Assembly: GCA_934047225.1 (NCBI GenBank)
Contig: OW203997.1
Location: 2,900,417 to 2,964,416, forward strand
Direction: 5' to 3'
DNA length: 64,000 nt
Origin: Ypsolopha sequella
Taxonomy: Eukaryota; Arthropoda; Insecta; Lepidoptera; Ypsolophidae
Part shown: piece after piece, positions 10,856-22,200 of the stretch
How positions within the stretch are numbered: the stretch's first letter is position 1
Layout of the letters: each line of letters starts with the position of its first letter
Notes under the pieces: generated by a model
Told to the model about the DNA's origin: nothing
What the model saw: the letters and a program-made list of their open reading frames with translations, nothing else
The model's database searches: none
Made by a program: the position numbers and the translations under genes

Positions 10856-11662
10856 ATGCACGTTTGATTCAAGATAAGGCGTTTTTGTCACATAGTCTAT
10901 ACATATCCTACAGTGCTACAAGGATCTGTTGGCGCGTGGATGACAGCACGCGCCATAAAGCGGCGCTTCTTGCTGCGCTTTCAGGCGGTTTTTGCGACGG
11001 GCTTTGCCCTGCCACGACACCCGTTGGCACCTTCCACCGCATCGGATGTATAGCGCGCTCGCTCGCTCAAAGCGCTCGACACTAGGTTCGTCCTGTGCGC
11101 TCGATCACTGTTTCAACCACCCGCCTTCCTGCACATCGCCGTCCCGAGAGCGCAAGTCACTCGAAGCCGGACAAGACGCGTGAGCGGCGACCCATGGCCG
11201 GTTCTATACAACTTCATACATTTGTTTTCTCCGCCGGCGCCGTCGCAAAAAGAACCGCTTGGCGCGCCTCTCGACGCCTGAAGCTGTGGCCGACCGGTAA
11301 GGCCGTACCATAATAAATGCTTTATCAAAATATCTGCGGAGGTATATGTATTATACCTCAAATTATAGCTAAAAAATTAAACAATAATACTGAACATAAT
11401 TTACACTTCTGTGTGCTACTGTTTTGTGACAAAGAGTATCTAAATACGACGAATGAAAAAATGATAAAAATAATTCTCGAGATAAGATATGTTTAGTATG
11501 AAATTATAGTAACATACTCGTAGCAATAAAAACTATACAAGTGTTTTACCTTTTCAGAAAGCTCAAAGTACGTACTTTTATATAAAGTACAGACATGTAC
11601 AATTTATTTGTATACATGCCTACCAGAAACGTATATCTCATGTCATGACATGTAGTTTTTGC
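10856..11662. other. GC-rich unassigned block and spacer
   Basis: From 10930 to 11310 the sequence is clearly GC-rich and CpG-rich compared with its surroundings (CGCTCGCTCGCTCAAAGCGC, CCGCCGGCGCCGTCGC). No frame shows a known domain and I see no clear splice sites. It may be a 5' exon or CpG-rich promoter, or a foreign or repeat fragment. The remainder is AT-rich spacer. Confidence 0.35.
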
Positions 11663-12086
11663 TTAAGAGGCTATGCAAATTTTATTTTTGTCACTGTCAC
11701 TCCAAGCGAAAAATCGCGCAGTGCGAGAGGGGCGGATTCAGGGCAAAAGGGAAAAAAGTTGGTTTTATATTTTTATTAAAAAAACTAAAATAGCTAGCAA
11801 AATTTCAAATATAAAATCTCTAGATATTGTTGAAACACACCTAATAAAATATGTTTGAGTTCTGTGTATGGTTCCTATTCGTCAAACGAGGAGAAAAAGT
11901 GTGTTTGAAGGCCTCATTTCAACAATTATTTCTATCGAGGAAGATTTATCCAAACATGTTTTCTAATTTCAAAACCCTAGATTATATAGTCAAAATGCAT
12001 ATACCAGAAATGTATTAAAATTTTCCTTGTATTTCATGAAATACACAGAAAAGAATCACCCGTATTTTTTTCGCATATCGCCTTAA
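11663..12086 (+). mobile_element. TTAAGGCG-type MITE, family A, full copy
   Basis: Starts TTAAGAGGCTATGCAAATT and ends CGCATATCGCCTTAA, with TTAA at both ends. The interior matches 2563-2989 inverted. Confidence 0.85.
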
Positions 12087-12450
12087 CTCAAGTTTTTAAA
12101 TGAAGTTTTAAGGTTGCCGAATTTTTGTTAATTATGTTACTTCATATGTATGTAAACTGATTGCGTAGTTGTATTATATGTTCTTGAATAATTGTAATTT
12201 TCAGTTTTTTTTTTTACATCTGCTATACCATAAGGAATTTCAAGTTTCTAAGACGTCAGTCTGGAAGGGACACGATTTGTATGAAATTGATTACGTAAAA
12301 GGCAATTTTTTTTTAGTTAGTTGTTAGTCCGTTTTGATGGTTATCGGCTCTCATACTGATTAGTTTCACTGTCGCTAAGCCACATAATCCCGGTCAACTA
12401 TCTTTTAATCCTATGTCCTTATCTGTATGGTTTGACGTGACAAGAACAAC
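12087..12450. other. Unassigned spacer
   Basis: AT-rich with T runs. No gene seen. Confidence 0.35.
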
Positions 12451-13051
12451 ATTAAAAGTTACTTGAAGGTTGAGTTGCTCGGTGCAAGCGTGCCTCAATA
12501 ATCAATGGTCAAAAGTTACTCGACGGTTGGGTTGCTCGGTGCAAGCGTGCCTCAATAATCAATAGTCAAAAGTTACTCGACGGTTGGGTTGCTCGGTGCA
12601 AGCGTACCTCAATAATCAATAGTCAAAAGTTACTCGACGGTTGTTTTGCTCGGTGCAAGCGTGCCTCAATAATCAGTAGTCAAAAGTTACTCGATGGTTG
12701 GGTTGCTCGGTGCAAGCGTGCCTCAATAATCAATAGTCAAAAGTTACTCGACGGTTGGTTTGCTCGGTGCAAGCGTGCCTCAATAATCAATAGTCAAAAG
12801 TTACTCGACGGTTGGGTTGCTCGGTGCAAGCGTGCCTCAATAATCAAAAGTCAAAAGTTACTCGACGGTCGGTTTGCTCGGTGCAAGCGTGCCTCAATAA
12901 TCAATAGTCAAAAGTTACTCGACGGTTGGGTTGCTCGGTGAGAGCGTGCCTCAATAATCAATAGTCAAAAGTTACTTGACGGTTGGGTTGCTCGGTGCAA
13001 GCTTGCCTCAATAATCAATAGTCAAAAGTTACTCGACGGTTGGGTGTCTTA
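12451..13051 (+). repeat. 57-bp minisatellite, about 10 units
   Basis: The unit contains AAAAGTTACTCGACGGTTGG, GTTGCTCGGTGCAAGCGTGC and CTCAATAATCAATAGTC. Units differ at a few positions (GGGTT/GGTTT, CGACGG/CGATGG). The array edge is split by the TTAA element at 13056-14407 and resumes as TCAATAGTCAC at 14412. Confidence 0.95.
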
Positions 13052-13195
13052 TTAACCTCTTCAGTCCCCAGGACGTAGTAACACTTTATATTCTCTGCCC
13101 CAGGTATCATATATGATACTTTCGGGTTTTATTTTTTTATGCGTAGCACGCGTTTACAAAAATATGTTTCATAAAACATACGAAATGGTCGCCTT

Positions 13196-13569
13196 AATAG
13201 TAGTTTATGCTACAAGGGCGAAAAGGAATAAATTACGAGGACGATTTAAACGTAGCCGAGCAATTTATTGCTTTTACGCCCGTGTATCATTCTACGTTTT
13301 TTAATGCATAGTGTGAGGAAATAATACAAATATAATCTTGTGAACTTCAAATTATGATTGGCTCAAAAGGACTGTATCCAGAGCCGTTAAACAGTGGAAA
13401 AAAAAGTATAACATTTATGGTACACAGGAAAGGCTGCAGGTTAGCCAACCATTGTAAATAAATTGAAAATAATAATAATAATAATAAAGCCCTAGGGCAA
13501 AATAATCGACTTACTGTTCGGTTTTGATGCATAAAAAGTGGGCCTTTACGAGCACTTGCATTGAAAAAA
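13196..13569 (+). mobile_element. Family E repeat (TAGTAGTTTATGCTAC)
   Basis: One of three copies (also 16634-16965 and 23547-23918). It begins AATAGTAGTTTATGCTAC and ends AAGTGGGCCTTTACGAGCAC, then CATTGAAAAA. Each end can fold into a short hairpin. Class is not clear and it is non-coding. Confidence 0.75.
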
Positions 13570-13821
13570 AAAATTTTTTTTTGTATATTAACCTTAGTGA
13601 TAGATAACTTTTAAAATGTGCAAATTGGTCAAAATTTGTATGCTCACTTGTAAAGAACTAAACTATGTCGATTTTTTGCAATAGGAACTATATTTACATC
13701 TTGAAAATATACTTAACCATTTTTTTTCATATTTTTGAGTCCATACATAATTATGTATGTGATATATACCTTGATAGATATTTTGATTAACTCTATTTTC
13801 CAGAATTATTATAATTTTTTC

Positions 13822-14315
13822 TTAAGGCGAATGGATACGCCAACTACAATTTGGACCTGTCTTTGTAGGTCTACTCCTCCCACACGGGTGGTCCAAAAAC
13901 TTTCATAAAAATATATGATAGGCATTATAGAGTCAAAAATAAATTTTAAGTTTCATAAACTGTTTTTCTATTTTAATTTATTTTAAAAAAATCGAAAGTC
14001 ATCGAAAGTTTCACATGATTAACACAAGAATTATCTTACTCCTTCCAAACGCCTAAAGCGATTTTAATTATTATTTCACCAAATCATAGGAAATTTTTAG
14101 ATCTAAAAAATTTAAGTTCAAAATTTTTTTTCCATTCATGGCGTCCGTGTGAAAAGTATTATTTTCTCCTATTTTGCGCTAGCCGGAGACGCAGTGGTTG
14201 TCGTAACAGCCACTTTTCAAGGCACGCTGAAATGAACGTTATTTCAATGTCGTTTCCGTTGATATTTGTACCGGCACCCATCGAGTTGCTTATTTAGCGT
14301 GGTCATACGCCTTAA
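13822..14315 (+). mobile_element. TTAAGGCG-type MITE, family C
   Basis: TTAAGGCGAATGGATACGCC at the left and GGTCATACGCCTTAA at the right. The interior matches 5416-5892. It is nested in the piggyBac-like element. Confidence 0.8.
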
Positions 14316-14411
14316 TATCTTTTTCTGTCTTGTGTTGACTCGTAAGGATCAGAAAAAGTTTTTAAATGTCAAATAATTTGTCTATTCCGATCTCGGGTAT
14401 GAAGAGGTTAA

Positions 14412-14803
14412 TCAATAGTCACTAGTTGTCACTCAAGAAGTTCCAAACTAATTAATAGCTATTAGGTTTCTAGTACAAGACTAGCTATCTGTATGTTCGT
14501 ACAACCCCTTCGACCGACTAGCTTGTACTGCTAGCTCGTAGGAATACAGACCTTGTGCCGTTGTGATAAGGTTTTTTGAGTTGTTAAGTATTAATTCATG
14601 AGATTGTAAGCCCGATCGCTAACAAGTGAAGCGAGCCAAAATATTGATTTTATGCAAACGCCCGGGTGCAGGCAAAACGCGATGGCAATATGATTTTTTA
14701 AGGTGGTTCTTACAGCTGGTGACCGAGAAAGCTACAATTAAGGTCGGGTTTTACTCAGATGTTAATTTAGTAAAAAATTTGAAATTAGTTTTTTATACAT
14801 TTT
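14412..14803. other. Unassigned spacer
   Basis: Begins with the resumed edge of the 57-bp array. Around 14475-14560, TAGTACAAGACTAGCTA and CTAGCTTGTACTGCTAGC form loose inverted repeats. No gene seen. Confidence 0.4.
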
Positions 14804-15088
14804 TAGGGCTCCGTACCCAAAGGGTAACCAACGGGACCCTATTACTAAGACTCTGCTGTCCGTCTGTCTGTCCATCTATCTGTCCGTCTGTCTGTCCGTC
14901 TGTCACCAGGCTGTATCTCATGAACCGTGATAGTTCGAGATTTGAAATTTTAATAATACTAAAAAACAGAATAAATTAAATATTTAAGGGGGCTCCCATA
15001 CAACAGACATCTTTTTTTTGCCGTTTTTATAGATAATGGTACGGAACCCTTCGTGCGCGAGTTCGACTTGCACTTGGCCGGTTTTTAT
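14804..15088 (+). mobile_element. High-copy lepidopteran GTTCCGTACCC-type element
   Basis: Second copy of the element at 3950-4347. It starts GGGCTCCGTACCCAAAGGGT, carries a CTGTCTGTCCGT run at 14860-14905, and ends GGTACGGAACCC plus a decayed end hairpin at 15053-15073. Confidence 0.75.
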
Positions 15089-15094
15089 ATGTAT

Positions 15095-15385
15095 TTTAAG
15101 CGCCTATGTTGCGCTATCCGGAGACCCAGCGACGTAAAGCAGTGCGCTTTACTTCAATATAGTTTCTGTCGATATTTATACCGAACTTGCCTCCCTATAC
15201 GAGAAGCGAACATAGAAGTATCGACTTAAAAACAGGCCATGTAGAGTTCGTTCCATTTCTATCGAAGACACAAAAGTGACAAAGTTTCAAGTTTAGATTT
15301 CAGGGGTTTCAGGGGGCAGAGCCGCGTTCTGCGTTCCGCGGTCACAGAAATCTATATGACGGCTTGGATATGTATATATTCAATT
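15095..15385. other. Family C fragment and spacer
   Basis: 15110-15200 resembles the inner part of family C (GCGCTATCCGGAGACCCAGC, TTTCTGTCGATATTTATACC) without its TTAA ends. The rest is unassigned. Confidence 0.5.
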
Positions 15386-15850
15386 CAATTAATTTTATTC
15401 GGTAACAATATAAATTGTTCGAAATAACATATTCACAGTAACTAGACATGAATACATGATTTACATAATAATTAATATGAGAAGTAATTCAGCAATAGAA
15501 AATAATAATGTAAAACAATTAATTACAACGTCAAAAAATTTAATTTAAAAATGAAATTATAGAATATTAAAGTCAATTTAACAATAAATAATAGGTAATT
15601 ACTAATTACATTCAATGTCAAAGGATACAGATTAAAACTAATCATAAATAACAAAATAATAAAGTATTAAAGTCAAATATAAGTAACAAAAGAAAAATAA
15701 AAAGCAATGTAACCTTTATAGAGGTATATCAAAGTTCGTCAATACAATAGCAGCACTTTTCCAAAAGATATGCTTTTAATTTTTGTTTAAAGGAATTCAC
15801 TTTCTTCATATTTTTCAAGTCAATAGGCAAATGCAGACCGCGGTAGACAA
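15386..15850 (-). mobile_element. LINE 3' end with ORF2 C-terminus
   Basis: On the minus strand, from about 15845 down to 15735, the frame reads GLHLPIDLKNMKKVNSFKQK then LKAYLLEKCCYCIDEL and stop. This is the typical C-terminus of Jockey/CR1-type LINEs. The tail is an inverted AATTG-type repeat at 15380-15395. Confidence 0.75.
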
Positions 15851-16440
15851 AGAATACGCGCGGTCTGATTGTTGGGACCGCAGACCGCTGAACGCACTCT
15901 CAGAGGTCGGCCCCTCAGGGCAACTCCTCCGGAGCTAAATTTCAGCTCAATCGGCCTGGCCTTCTTGAGTTTATGACCGAGATCGTACGTACGTACGACG
16001 ATCTGGGATGAAGCCGGTCGAATGCCAATACGAAATTCGGCCGAGATCGTCATACGTACGCGTCTATGCATGTGTCCGTCTGTTTTCGCTCGTTGTATTG
16101 AGTTAGCCTTCTGGTTGTATATATTTTGTGCCACAGCTTAGACACACCCCCGGCACTCCGTACATTCCCGCCAATTCCCATAGCTTAATTTTTAAAAGAT
16201 TTTATTTTTAATTTTTTTCGGAGAATTTACGTCATTTTAGGACAATGGTTTTCATTACTTTGCTATATATATTGACCATTATTTTTTTATGATTTTTTAA
16301 AGAATTGTCCGATGACCTTGTCACTTGAGAATTTTAGACATTATACTGATTGTGATGTGTGATTGCTTATAAAAAAAGTGGTCTGTCTCTGTCTGTCTAC
16401 TCATCTGTCATCTAGCTGTCAAATTAGTCTGAAGCAAATT
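15851..16440. other. Unassigned sequence beside LINE end
   Basis: 15851-16135 is moderately GC-rich with a perfect TACGTACGTA core near 15985 and an open minus frame, but no known domain. 16136-16440 is AT-rich. I cannot assign it. Confidence 0.35.
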
Positions 16441-16630
16441 ATTATAAATTTATCTTGATAGCAAAGGTCACATTTCTAAACAGCCATTAATCAAGTGACG
16501 TCACACAAGGGCAAATGGAAGTTGCAGCTTTTTCGTAAAAATATTCATCATCATGAGGTTTTTTAGACCTAAACTTCGAAAATACGGCTTTTTAAACCTA
16601 AATCTCGAAATGGTTTTCGAATTAACACAC
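16441..16630 (+). mobile_element. Family F repeat
   Basis: CTTGATAGCAAAGGTCACAT, CAAGTGACGTCACACAAGGG and ATATTCATCATCATGAGG recur with few changes at 25150-25290 and 25440-25495. The class is unknown. Confidence 0.6.
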
Positions 16631-16633
16631 CTT

Positions 16634-16965
16634 AATAGTAGTTTATGCTACTAGGGCGCAAAGGAATGCTTTTACGCCCGTGTATCATACTACGTTTTTC
16701 AATGCATAGTGTGAGGAAATGAAAACAAATATAATCTTGTGAACTTTAAATTATGATTGGCTGAAAAGGATTGTATCCAGAGCCGTAAAACAGTGGGAAA
16801 AAAGTATAACATCTATGGTACACAGGAAAGGCTGCAGGTTAGCCAACCATTGCAAACAAATTTAAAAAAATAAATAATAATAAAGCCCTAGGGCAAAATA
16901 ATCGACTTTCTGTTCGGTTTTGATGCATAAAAAGTGGGCCTTTACGAGCACATGCATTGAAAAAT
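16634..16965 (+). mobile_element. Family E repeat
   Basis: Slightly shorter copy of 13196-13569. Here the opening reads TAGTAGTTTATGCTACTA, a perfect six-base-arm hairpin. Confidence 0.75.
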
Positions 16966-17134
16966 AATTTAATCTATGCCAATTCTCTCGGTTGAACACC
17001 TTTGCCTTGAGGAGCTTTCTTTGCGATTTTTTCTATCGTGCGAAGTTAACTCAATTACGTTTTCAGGTCTACAAATGTTTAGAGTATATCCTATTGTAAC
17101 ATATATTTTACTTGTATTTGATACATGAGTTGAA

Positions 17135-18584
17135 GACAGAGGCGGTCAAAGACCACAGAGTTTCTATAATATTTGATGACAGAGGTGGTCAAATACCACA
17201 GAGGTTCTATAATATTTGAAGACAGAGGCGGTCAAATACCACAGAGGTTCTATAATATTTGAAGACAGAGGCGGTCAAAGACCACAGAGTTTCTATAATA
17301 TTTGATGACAGAGGCGGTCAAATACCACAGAGATTCTATAATATTTGAAGACAGAGGCGGTGAAATACCACAGAGGTTCTATAATATTTGAAGACAGAGG
17401 CGGTCAAAGACCACAGAGGTTCTATAATATTTGAAGACAGAGGCGGTCAAATACCACAGAGGTTCTATAATATTTGAAGACAGAGGCGGTCAAAGACCAC
17501 AGAGGTTCTATAATATTTGAAGACAGAGGCGATCAAAGACCACAGAGGTTCTATAATATTTGATGACAGAGGCGGTCAAATACCACAGAGATTCTATAAT
17601 ATTTGAAGACAGAGGCGGTGAAATACCACAGAGGTTCTATAATATTTGAAGACAGAGGCGGTCAAAGACCACAGAGGTTCTATAATATTTGAAGACAGAG
17701 GCGGTCAAATACCACAGAGGTTCTATAATATTTGAAGACAGAGGCGGTCAAAGACCACAGAGGTTCTATAATATTTGAAGACAGAGGCGATCAAAGACCA
17801 CAGAGGTTCTATAATATTTGAAGACAGAGGCGGTCAAATACCACAGAGGTTCTATAATATTTGAAGACAGAGGCGGTCAAATACCACAGAGGTTCTATAA
17901 TATTTGAAGACAGAGGCGGTCAAAGACCACAGAGGTTCTATAATATTTGATGACAGAGGCGGTCAAATACCACGGAGATTCTATAATATTTGAAGACAGA
18001 GGCGGTGAAATACCACAGAGGTTCTATAATATTTGAAGACAGAGGCGGTCAAAGACCACAGAGGTTCTATAATATTTGAAGACAGAGGCGGTGAAATACC
18101 ACAGAGGTTCTATAATATTTGAAGACAGAGGCGGTCAAAGACCACAGAGGTTCTATAATATTTGAAGACAGAGGCGGTCAAAGACCACAGAGGTTCTATA
18201 ATATTTGAAGACAGAGGCGGTCAAAGACCACAGAGTTTCTATAATATTTGAAGACAGAGGCGGTCAAATACCACAGAGGTTCTATAATATTTGAAAACAG
18301 GCGGTCAAAGACCACAGAGGTTCTATAATATTTGAAGACAGAGGCGGTCAAAGACCACAGAGGTTCTATAATATTTGAAGACAGAGGCGGTCAAAGACCA
18401 CAGAGGTTCTATAATATTTGAAGACAGAGGCGGTCAAAGACCACAGAGGTTCTATAACATTTGAAGACAGAGGCGGTCAAAGACCACAGAGGTTCTATAA
18501 TATTTGAAGACAGAGGCGGTCAAAGACCACAGAGGTTCTATAATATTTGAAGACAGAGGCGGTCAAAGACCACAGAGGTTCTAT
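17135..18584 (+). repeat. 43-bp minisatellite, about 34 units
   Basis: The unit starts GACAGAGGCGGTCAAAGACC and continues ACAGAGGTTCTATAATATTT. Two main forms alternate (AAAGACC and AAATACC). Units 5-10 and 11-16 show the same order of variants, a six-unit block duplication. Units after about 18300 are nearly all the AAAGACC form. Confidence 0.97.
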
Positions 18585-19120
18585 ACTATTTTCCCAGCCA
18601 TGTTAATCACCTTTATTTCTGTAATTGTTCGGTTTTGATCGATGTTCTCACGAGCTTTTTGTTTTCTGTCTGTAATTGTTATTCTACAGTTAGTTGCCTT
18701 TATGTTTTTCTCAAGTTTCGATTTAAATGGTTCAAGTGTTCTTTGCTTGAAGAAAACTGTTCTTACTATTGTAGTTTTGCGTTATGAACAATTTGAATAG
18801 AACGATATTCTAACCAGTGATGAAAAAACCAAAGAAGAAGCGTTTCTAAGAAAGTGTCATTCATTATGGTAGGAGACACTCGGAGCAAAAGGCTCATGAT
18901 TGACTGGTTCATAGAGACAGTGAAAGCTATTGGAGCTGTCGTTGCCATACTAAACATTGCTCAACACAGCTTTTTGGGTAATTTTTCAGCGCTTATCAGA
19001 CTTCTATGTTTTTTTTATTCGCCGCGCCGTTTCTAACTCGTGTCAGTCTTGATACTTGATAGCGATATTTTGTATTAGAAATTTTGGTTTCTCTCATAAA
19101 CCGGTATAATTAGGGCTGTA
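18585..19120. other. Unassigned spacer
   Basis: No domain, tandem repeat or convincing frame. Confidence 0.35.
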
Positions 19121-19660
19121 CAATTAGGGCTTGAAATATTCGAATAATATTCGACTATTCGAACATTTTTTGGTACTCAAATGTTCGAATTTTTTTTGGG
19201 GATTATTCGAATAATAAAAAAAAGCTGGTCTTGAAGTGCCTAAGAGTCTAATTTCTCTGAATCAAAACAAAATCTTCAGTATCACAATTAGGGCTTGAAA
19301 TATTCGACTATTCGAACATTTTTTGGTACTCAAATGTTCGAATTTTTTTTGGGGATTATTCGAATAATAAAAAAAGCTGGTCTTCAAGTGCCTAAGAGTC
19401 TAATTTCTCTGAATCAAAACAAAATCTTCAGTATCCGAAAATGGAAATAATGGGTAAAAAACAAAATCTTCATTATTCGAATTCGATTAATAAATATTTT
19501 TTTTGGATTCAGAGAAATTGGACTCTTTAAGCTCTTCACGACGTGATTACTATGAAAGCTTTTAACTTTTTTATTATTCGAATAGTATTCAAACAATATC
19601 CAAAAAAGTCGAATATTCGAATACCAAATATTTTCGAATATTCGAATGCTATAATTTCTC
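19121..19660. mobile_element. ATTCGAATATTCG-rich MITE with internal direct duplication
   Basis: Palindromic ATTCGAATA motifs occur at both ends (19140-19215, 19570-19650). A segment of about 155 bases that starts AATTAGGGCTTGAAATATTC and ends AAAATCTTCAGTATC is repeated directly (19121-19285, 19287-19436). Confidence 0.65.
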
Positions 19661-19857
19661 ATATAAATATTTAACGCAATTGCTAGCGAGTATCGAGCCC
19701 TTAACTCACGGTATGCCTGCTGCTGGTTTACCTCTGCAGGTAGGGTGGTTAAAAGGGTTTTGGTGTTCGGAAGGAATGTTTTCTTGCGATTTTGATGTTT
19801 TCGATGATCTGATTTTGTTGATAAGTGGTGCGGTTATAAAAAAAAACAGGCAGTCAT

Positions 19858-20000
19858 AAACAAACATAAATACTCTTTATTGTGCACCAAAACAAGAATT
19901 TATACAATATTTTTAACAGAGAGGGTACAATAGGCGGTCTTATCGCTTAAGCGATTTCTTCCAGACAACCTTTGGGTGGAAGATAATGTAAAATAAAGGA
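19858..20000 (-). mobile_element. LINE/SINE 3' end (AATAAAGAGTA tail)
   Basis: On the minus strand it reads AAGGTTGTCTGGAAGAAATC, GCGATAAGACCGCC, then GTGCACAATAAAGAGTA. I remember this as a common lepidopteran retroelement 3' end. Confidence 0.55.
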
Positions 20001-20335
20001 TAAGGCGTACGTGGTGTAAAATATATATAAATACGTAATAAATAACCGAATTTCTTATGTTACCATGTGAGGACTATCGACAGAAGTGAAAACTTTAATG
20101 TTTACCTATTTACTGTTAACATTAGCATGTCGGTGACGCGAACCCATAAGATTTTTCCCTACCAAAAATCGCTCAATGAAGTTTTCACTTCAAAAATTAT
20201 TAATTAAAAGTGGTTTCGCAGCCGGATTGTGAAAAACTCGCCTTTTTCTAATTAATCGAAACAGAACACTTTAATTCAAAATTCATGTATTCTATGTATT
20301 GTGACTGCTGATTTCCACTATATAAAACTACATAT
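20001..20335. other. Unassigned spacer
   Basis: AT-rich. No gene seen. Confidence 0.35.
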
Positions 20336-20531
20336 ATAAAGTATTTTTCATTCAATAAGAACTATTACGAAAGATTTGACCTACTTGATGGTACATTATT
20401 TTTTATATAATTTCTTAGAATTCCAAGCTATTAAAGAAATAGTAGAATTTCTACTATTCAGAATATATTTTTTTTTGAAATGTAGGTCAAGTCTTTCGTA
20501 ATAGTTCTTATTGAATGAAAAATACTTTTTA
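20336..20531. mobile_element. Palindromic MITE with about 48-bp arms
   Basis: The left arm (20336-20383: ATAAAGTATTTTTCATTCAA through TTGACCTAC) is inverted at 20482-20531 with a single mismatch and a two-base length difference. Centre is AT-rich. No coding. Confidence 0.8.
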
Positions 20532-20683
20532 TGGAGTGGTTGCCCGGGAGAAACAGTTTTCTATGATATTTCGTGAATTTCACTAATTTTTGTTTGAGCA
20601 CCCGAAGTCCTGTTATTCTGTGGAAGTACTTTTGATGGCGGAAAATTCACAGACAGAAAAATGCAAGTTGTGTAGCTCAATAA

Positions 20684-21115
20684 TTAAGGCGCTCTTACCC
20701 CAGAAGAGTGACTCTCTGTCTTTTTCTTTACGTGTAAGGAGTAAAGAAAATAACCACACTTTTGTACCTTTTCCTTGTTTTTATCGGTTTTTAAATTGTT
20801 TAAAAATAAGGGATATGTTTATTAAAACCCACTTACGTGGTCGACCTAGAAAATTTAAAGAGCAATATTACCAGATATATTTCGTTAATAAAAGAGTGGA
20901 ATTATGGAAATGGCATGATTTGAAAGGTCTTATTACATGCTGTGTTCGTGAATTATTTCTATCGAGCAAAGTTTATCTGATCGTTTAACACATGCGTGGA
21001 AGACCTAGATAAAGGTTCGAACTATATTGCGTATTTTTTTCTTTGATATTTTAGTCGATATTTGAAAGTTCTATTTGACTTTGAAATTACTGATTTTGGG
21101 ATAAGAGCGCCTTAA
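20684..21115. mobile_element. TTAAGGCG-type MITE, family D
   Basis: Starts TTAAGGCGCTCTTACCCCAG and ends TGGGATAAGAGCGCCTTAA. Inside, TTATTTCTATCGAGCAAAG matches the same core in families A and B, so D is a third branch of one group. An open frame of about 130 codons overlaps it but starts outside. Confidence 0.75.
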
Positions 21116-21394
21116 AACGACAGGGCGCTCTATAAAAGGGCTTGCGTGTAAATTTAATCCAAACATAAGATTTAAACATAATTGAATTATATGAACGTCA
21201 GCAGATTTTTGCCCCAACAACTCCATCGTCATCTACTTCCTCGGTACCACCACCTTCTCTCCACTAACATCCTCCTTCAACTCTGTCAAAGAAAATCAAA
21301 ATTATTGATCACTTTCATAGAAAATAATGTAGATAAAATAAACTTTTAACAAAAAAATAGCAACCGACTTCAATAGTAACAGCAGTCATTCACT
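21116..21394. other. Unassigned spacer
   Basis: No feature seen. Confidence 0.35.
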
Positions 21395-21635
21395 AAAAAG
21401 TTAATAATAATTCTATAAAGACCGATGGTACCGAAGCAACACTTTTGCCGACTTCTTTCTTCCTGAAACGTTATGTTATCTAGAAGTCGGCGTTCTTATA
21501 TTGGTTTCTATGTTGCTATATCGTAGGAAATACGCCGACTTCTAGATAGATAACATAATGTTTTAGGAAGAAAGAAGTCGGCAAAAGTGTTGCTTCGGTA
21601 CCATCGGTCTTTATAGAATTATTATTAACTTTTTC
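21395..21635. mobile_element. Near-perfect long hairpin MITE (about 240 bp)
   Basis: AAAAAGTTAATAATAATTCT through TCTAGAAGTCGGCG is followed, after a loop of about 45 bases, by its inverted copy ending AATTATTATTAACTTTTT. The arms are nearly 100 bases long and almost identical, which suggests a young element or selection for the fold. Confidence 0.85.
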
Positions 21636-21717
21636 AAAGGATGGTCTACCATTCAGTGTTTTCTGTACTTCACCGGATATGCGAGATCTTATTGCAAAAA
21701 CTCAATATAAACTACCC

Positions 21718-21755
21718 ACATTTGCGGGACTAAGAATCATCAGTCCCGCAAATGT
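21718..21755. repeat. Perfect short hairpin
   Basis: ACATTTGCGGGACT (21718-21731) and AGTCCCGCAAATGT (21742-21755) are perfect inverted copies around a 10-base loop. There is no T-run after it, so no terminator claim is made. Confidence 0.8.
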
Positions 21756-21933
21756 ATGTATGTGGATCACGGACGGCCCTCACACACGGGCAGGCGGATG
21801 CGTGTTGTGTGTGCGGACCGACCGCGATCACCACCCAGCTATGGTTGTGAGACGCTTACCTATTGCTATTTTGTTTTTGTATTTTTTTTTTATTTAATCC
21901 TGTTTCCCCGATTTTAATTTTTCAGAATAGAAT

Positions 21934-22200
21934 AGAATAGAAAAGTTTATTTGCTTGACTTTTGGTCCTTAAAAATTAGGTGTTACAATATGCTTAAATA
22001 TGTCATTCCTCAAAAATCTACCAAATTTGGCGTACAAATATTTATCTAAATAAACACAAACAAAGAAACAATTGACCTTAAACCGTAAAATCTGAATTAC
22101 AAATAAATATATAAAATAACTCAATTTATAATGTAAAATTATGTGAATCGTCAATTTAAAAAGAATACAAATGTCAATCTATAATGTTAAATTATGTGAA
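21934..22200 (-). mobile_element. Retroelement 3' tail (AATAG)n
   Basis: AGAATAGAATAGAATAGAAA followed by GTTTATTTGCTTGAC is the inverted form of a LINE- or SINE-like tail. AATTATGTGAATCGTCAATT occurs twice at about 22136 and 22190. No coding. Confidence 0.45.

Larger units (their letters stand above)
13056..14407. mobile_element. piggyBac-like TTAA element, non-autonomous, composite
   Basis: TTAA at 13052-13055 and 14408-14411 flank 1352 bases with inverted ends CCTCTTCAGTCCC and GGGTATGAAGAGG. Ends starting CC next to TTAA fit piggyBac-like elements. It encodes no transposase. It carries a family E repeat (13196-13569) and a family C MITE (13822-14315), so it was a target before or after landing in the minisatellite. 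Confidence 0.75.

Noticed and set aside
20590..20988. 132-codon open frame as a gene
   Set aside because: It crosses the left boundary of the family D MITE at 20684 and has no domain or codon bias.
21718..21755. Transcription terminator
   Set aside because: A perfect hairpin, but without a T run and in a eukaryotic context; left as a repeat.
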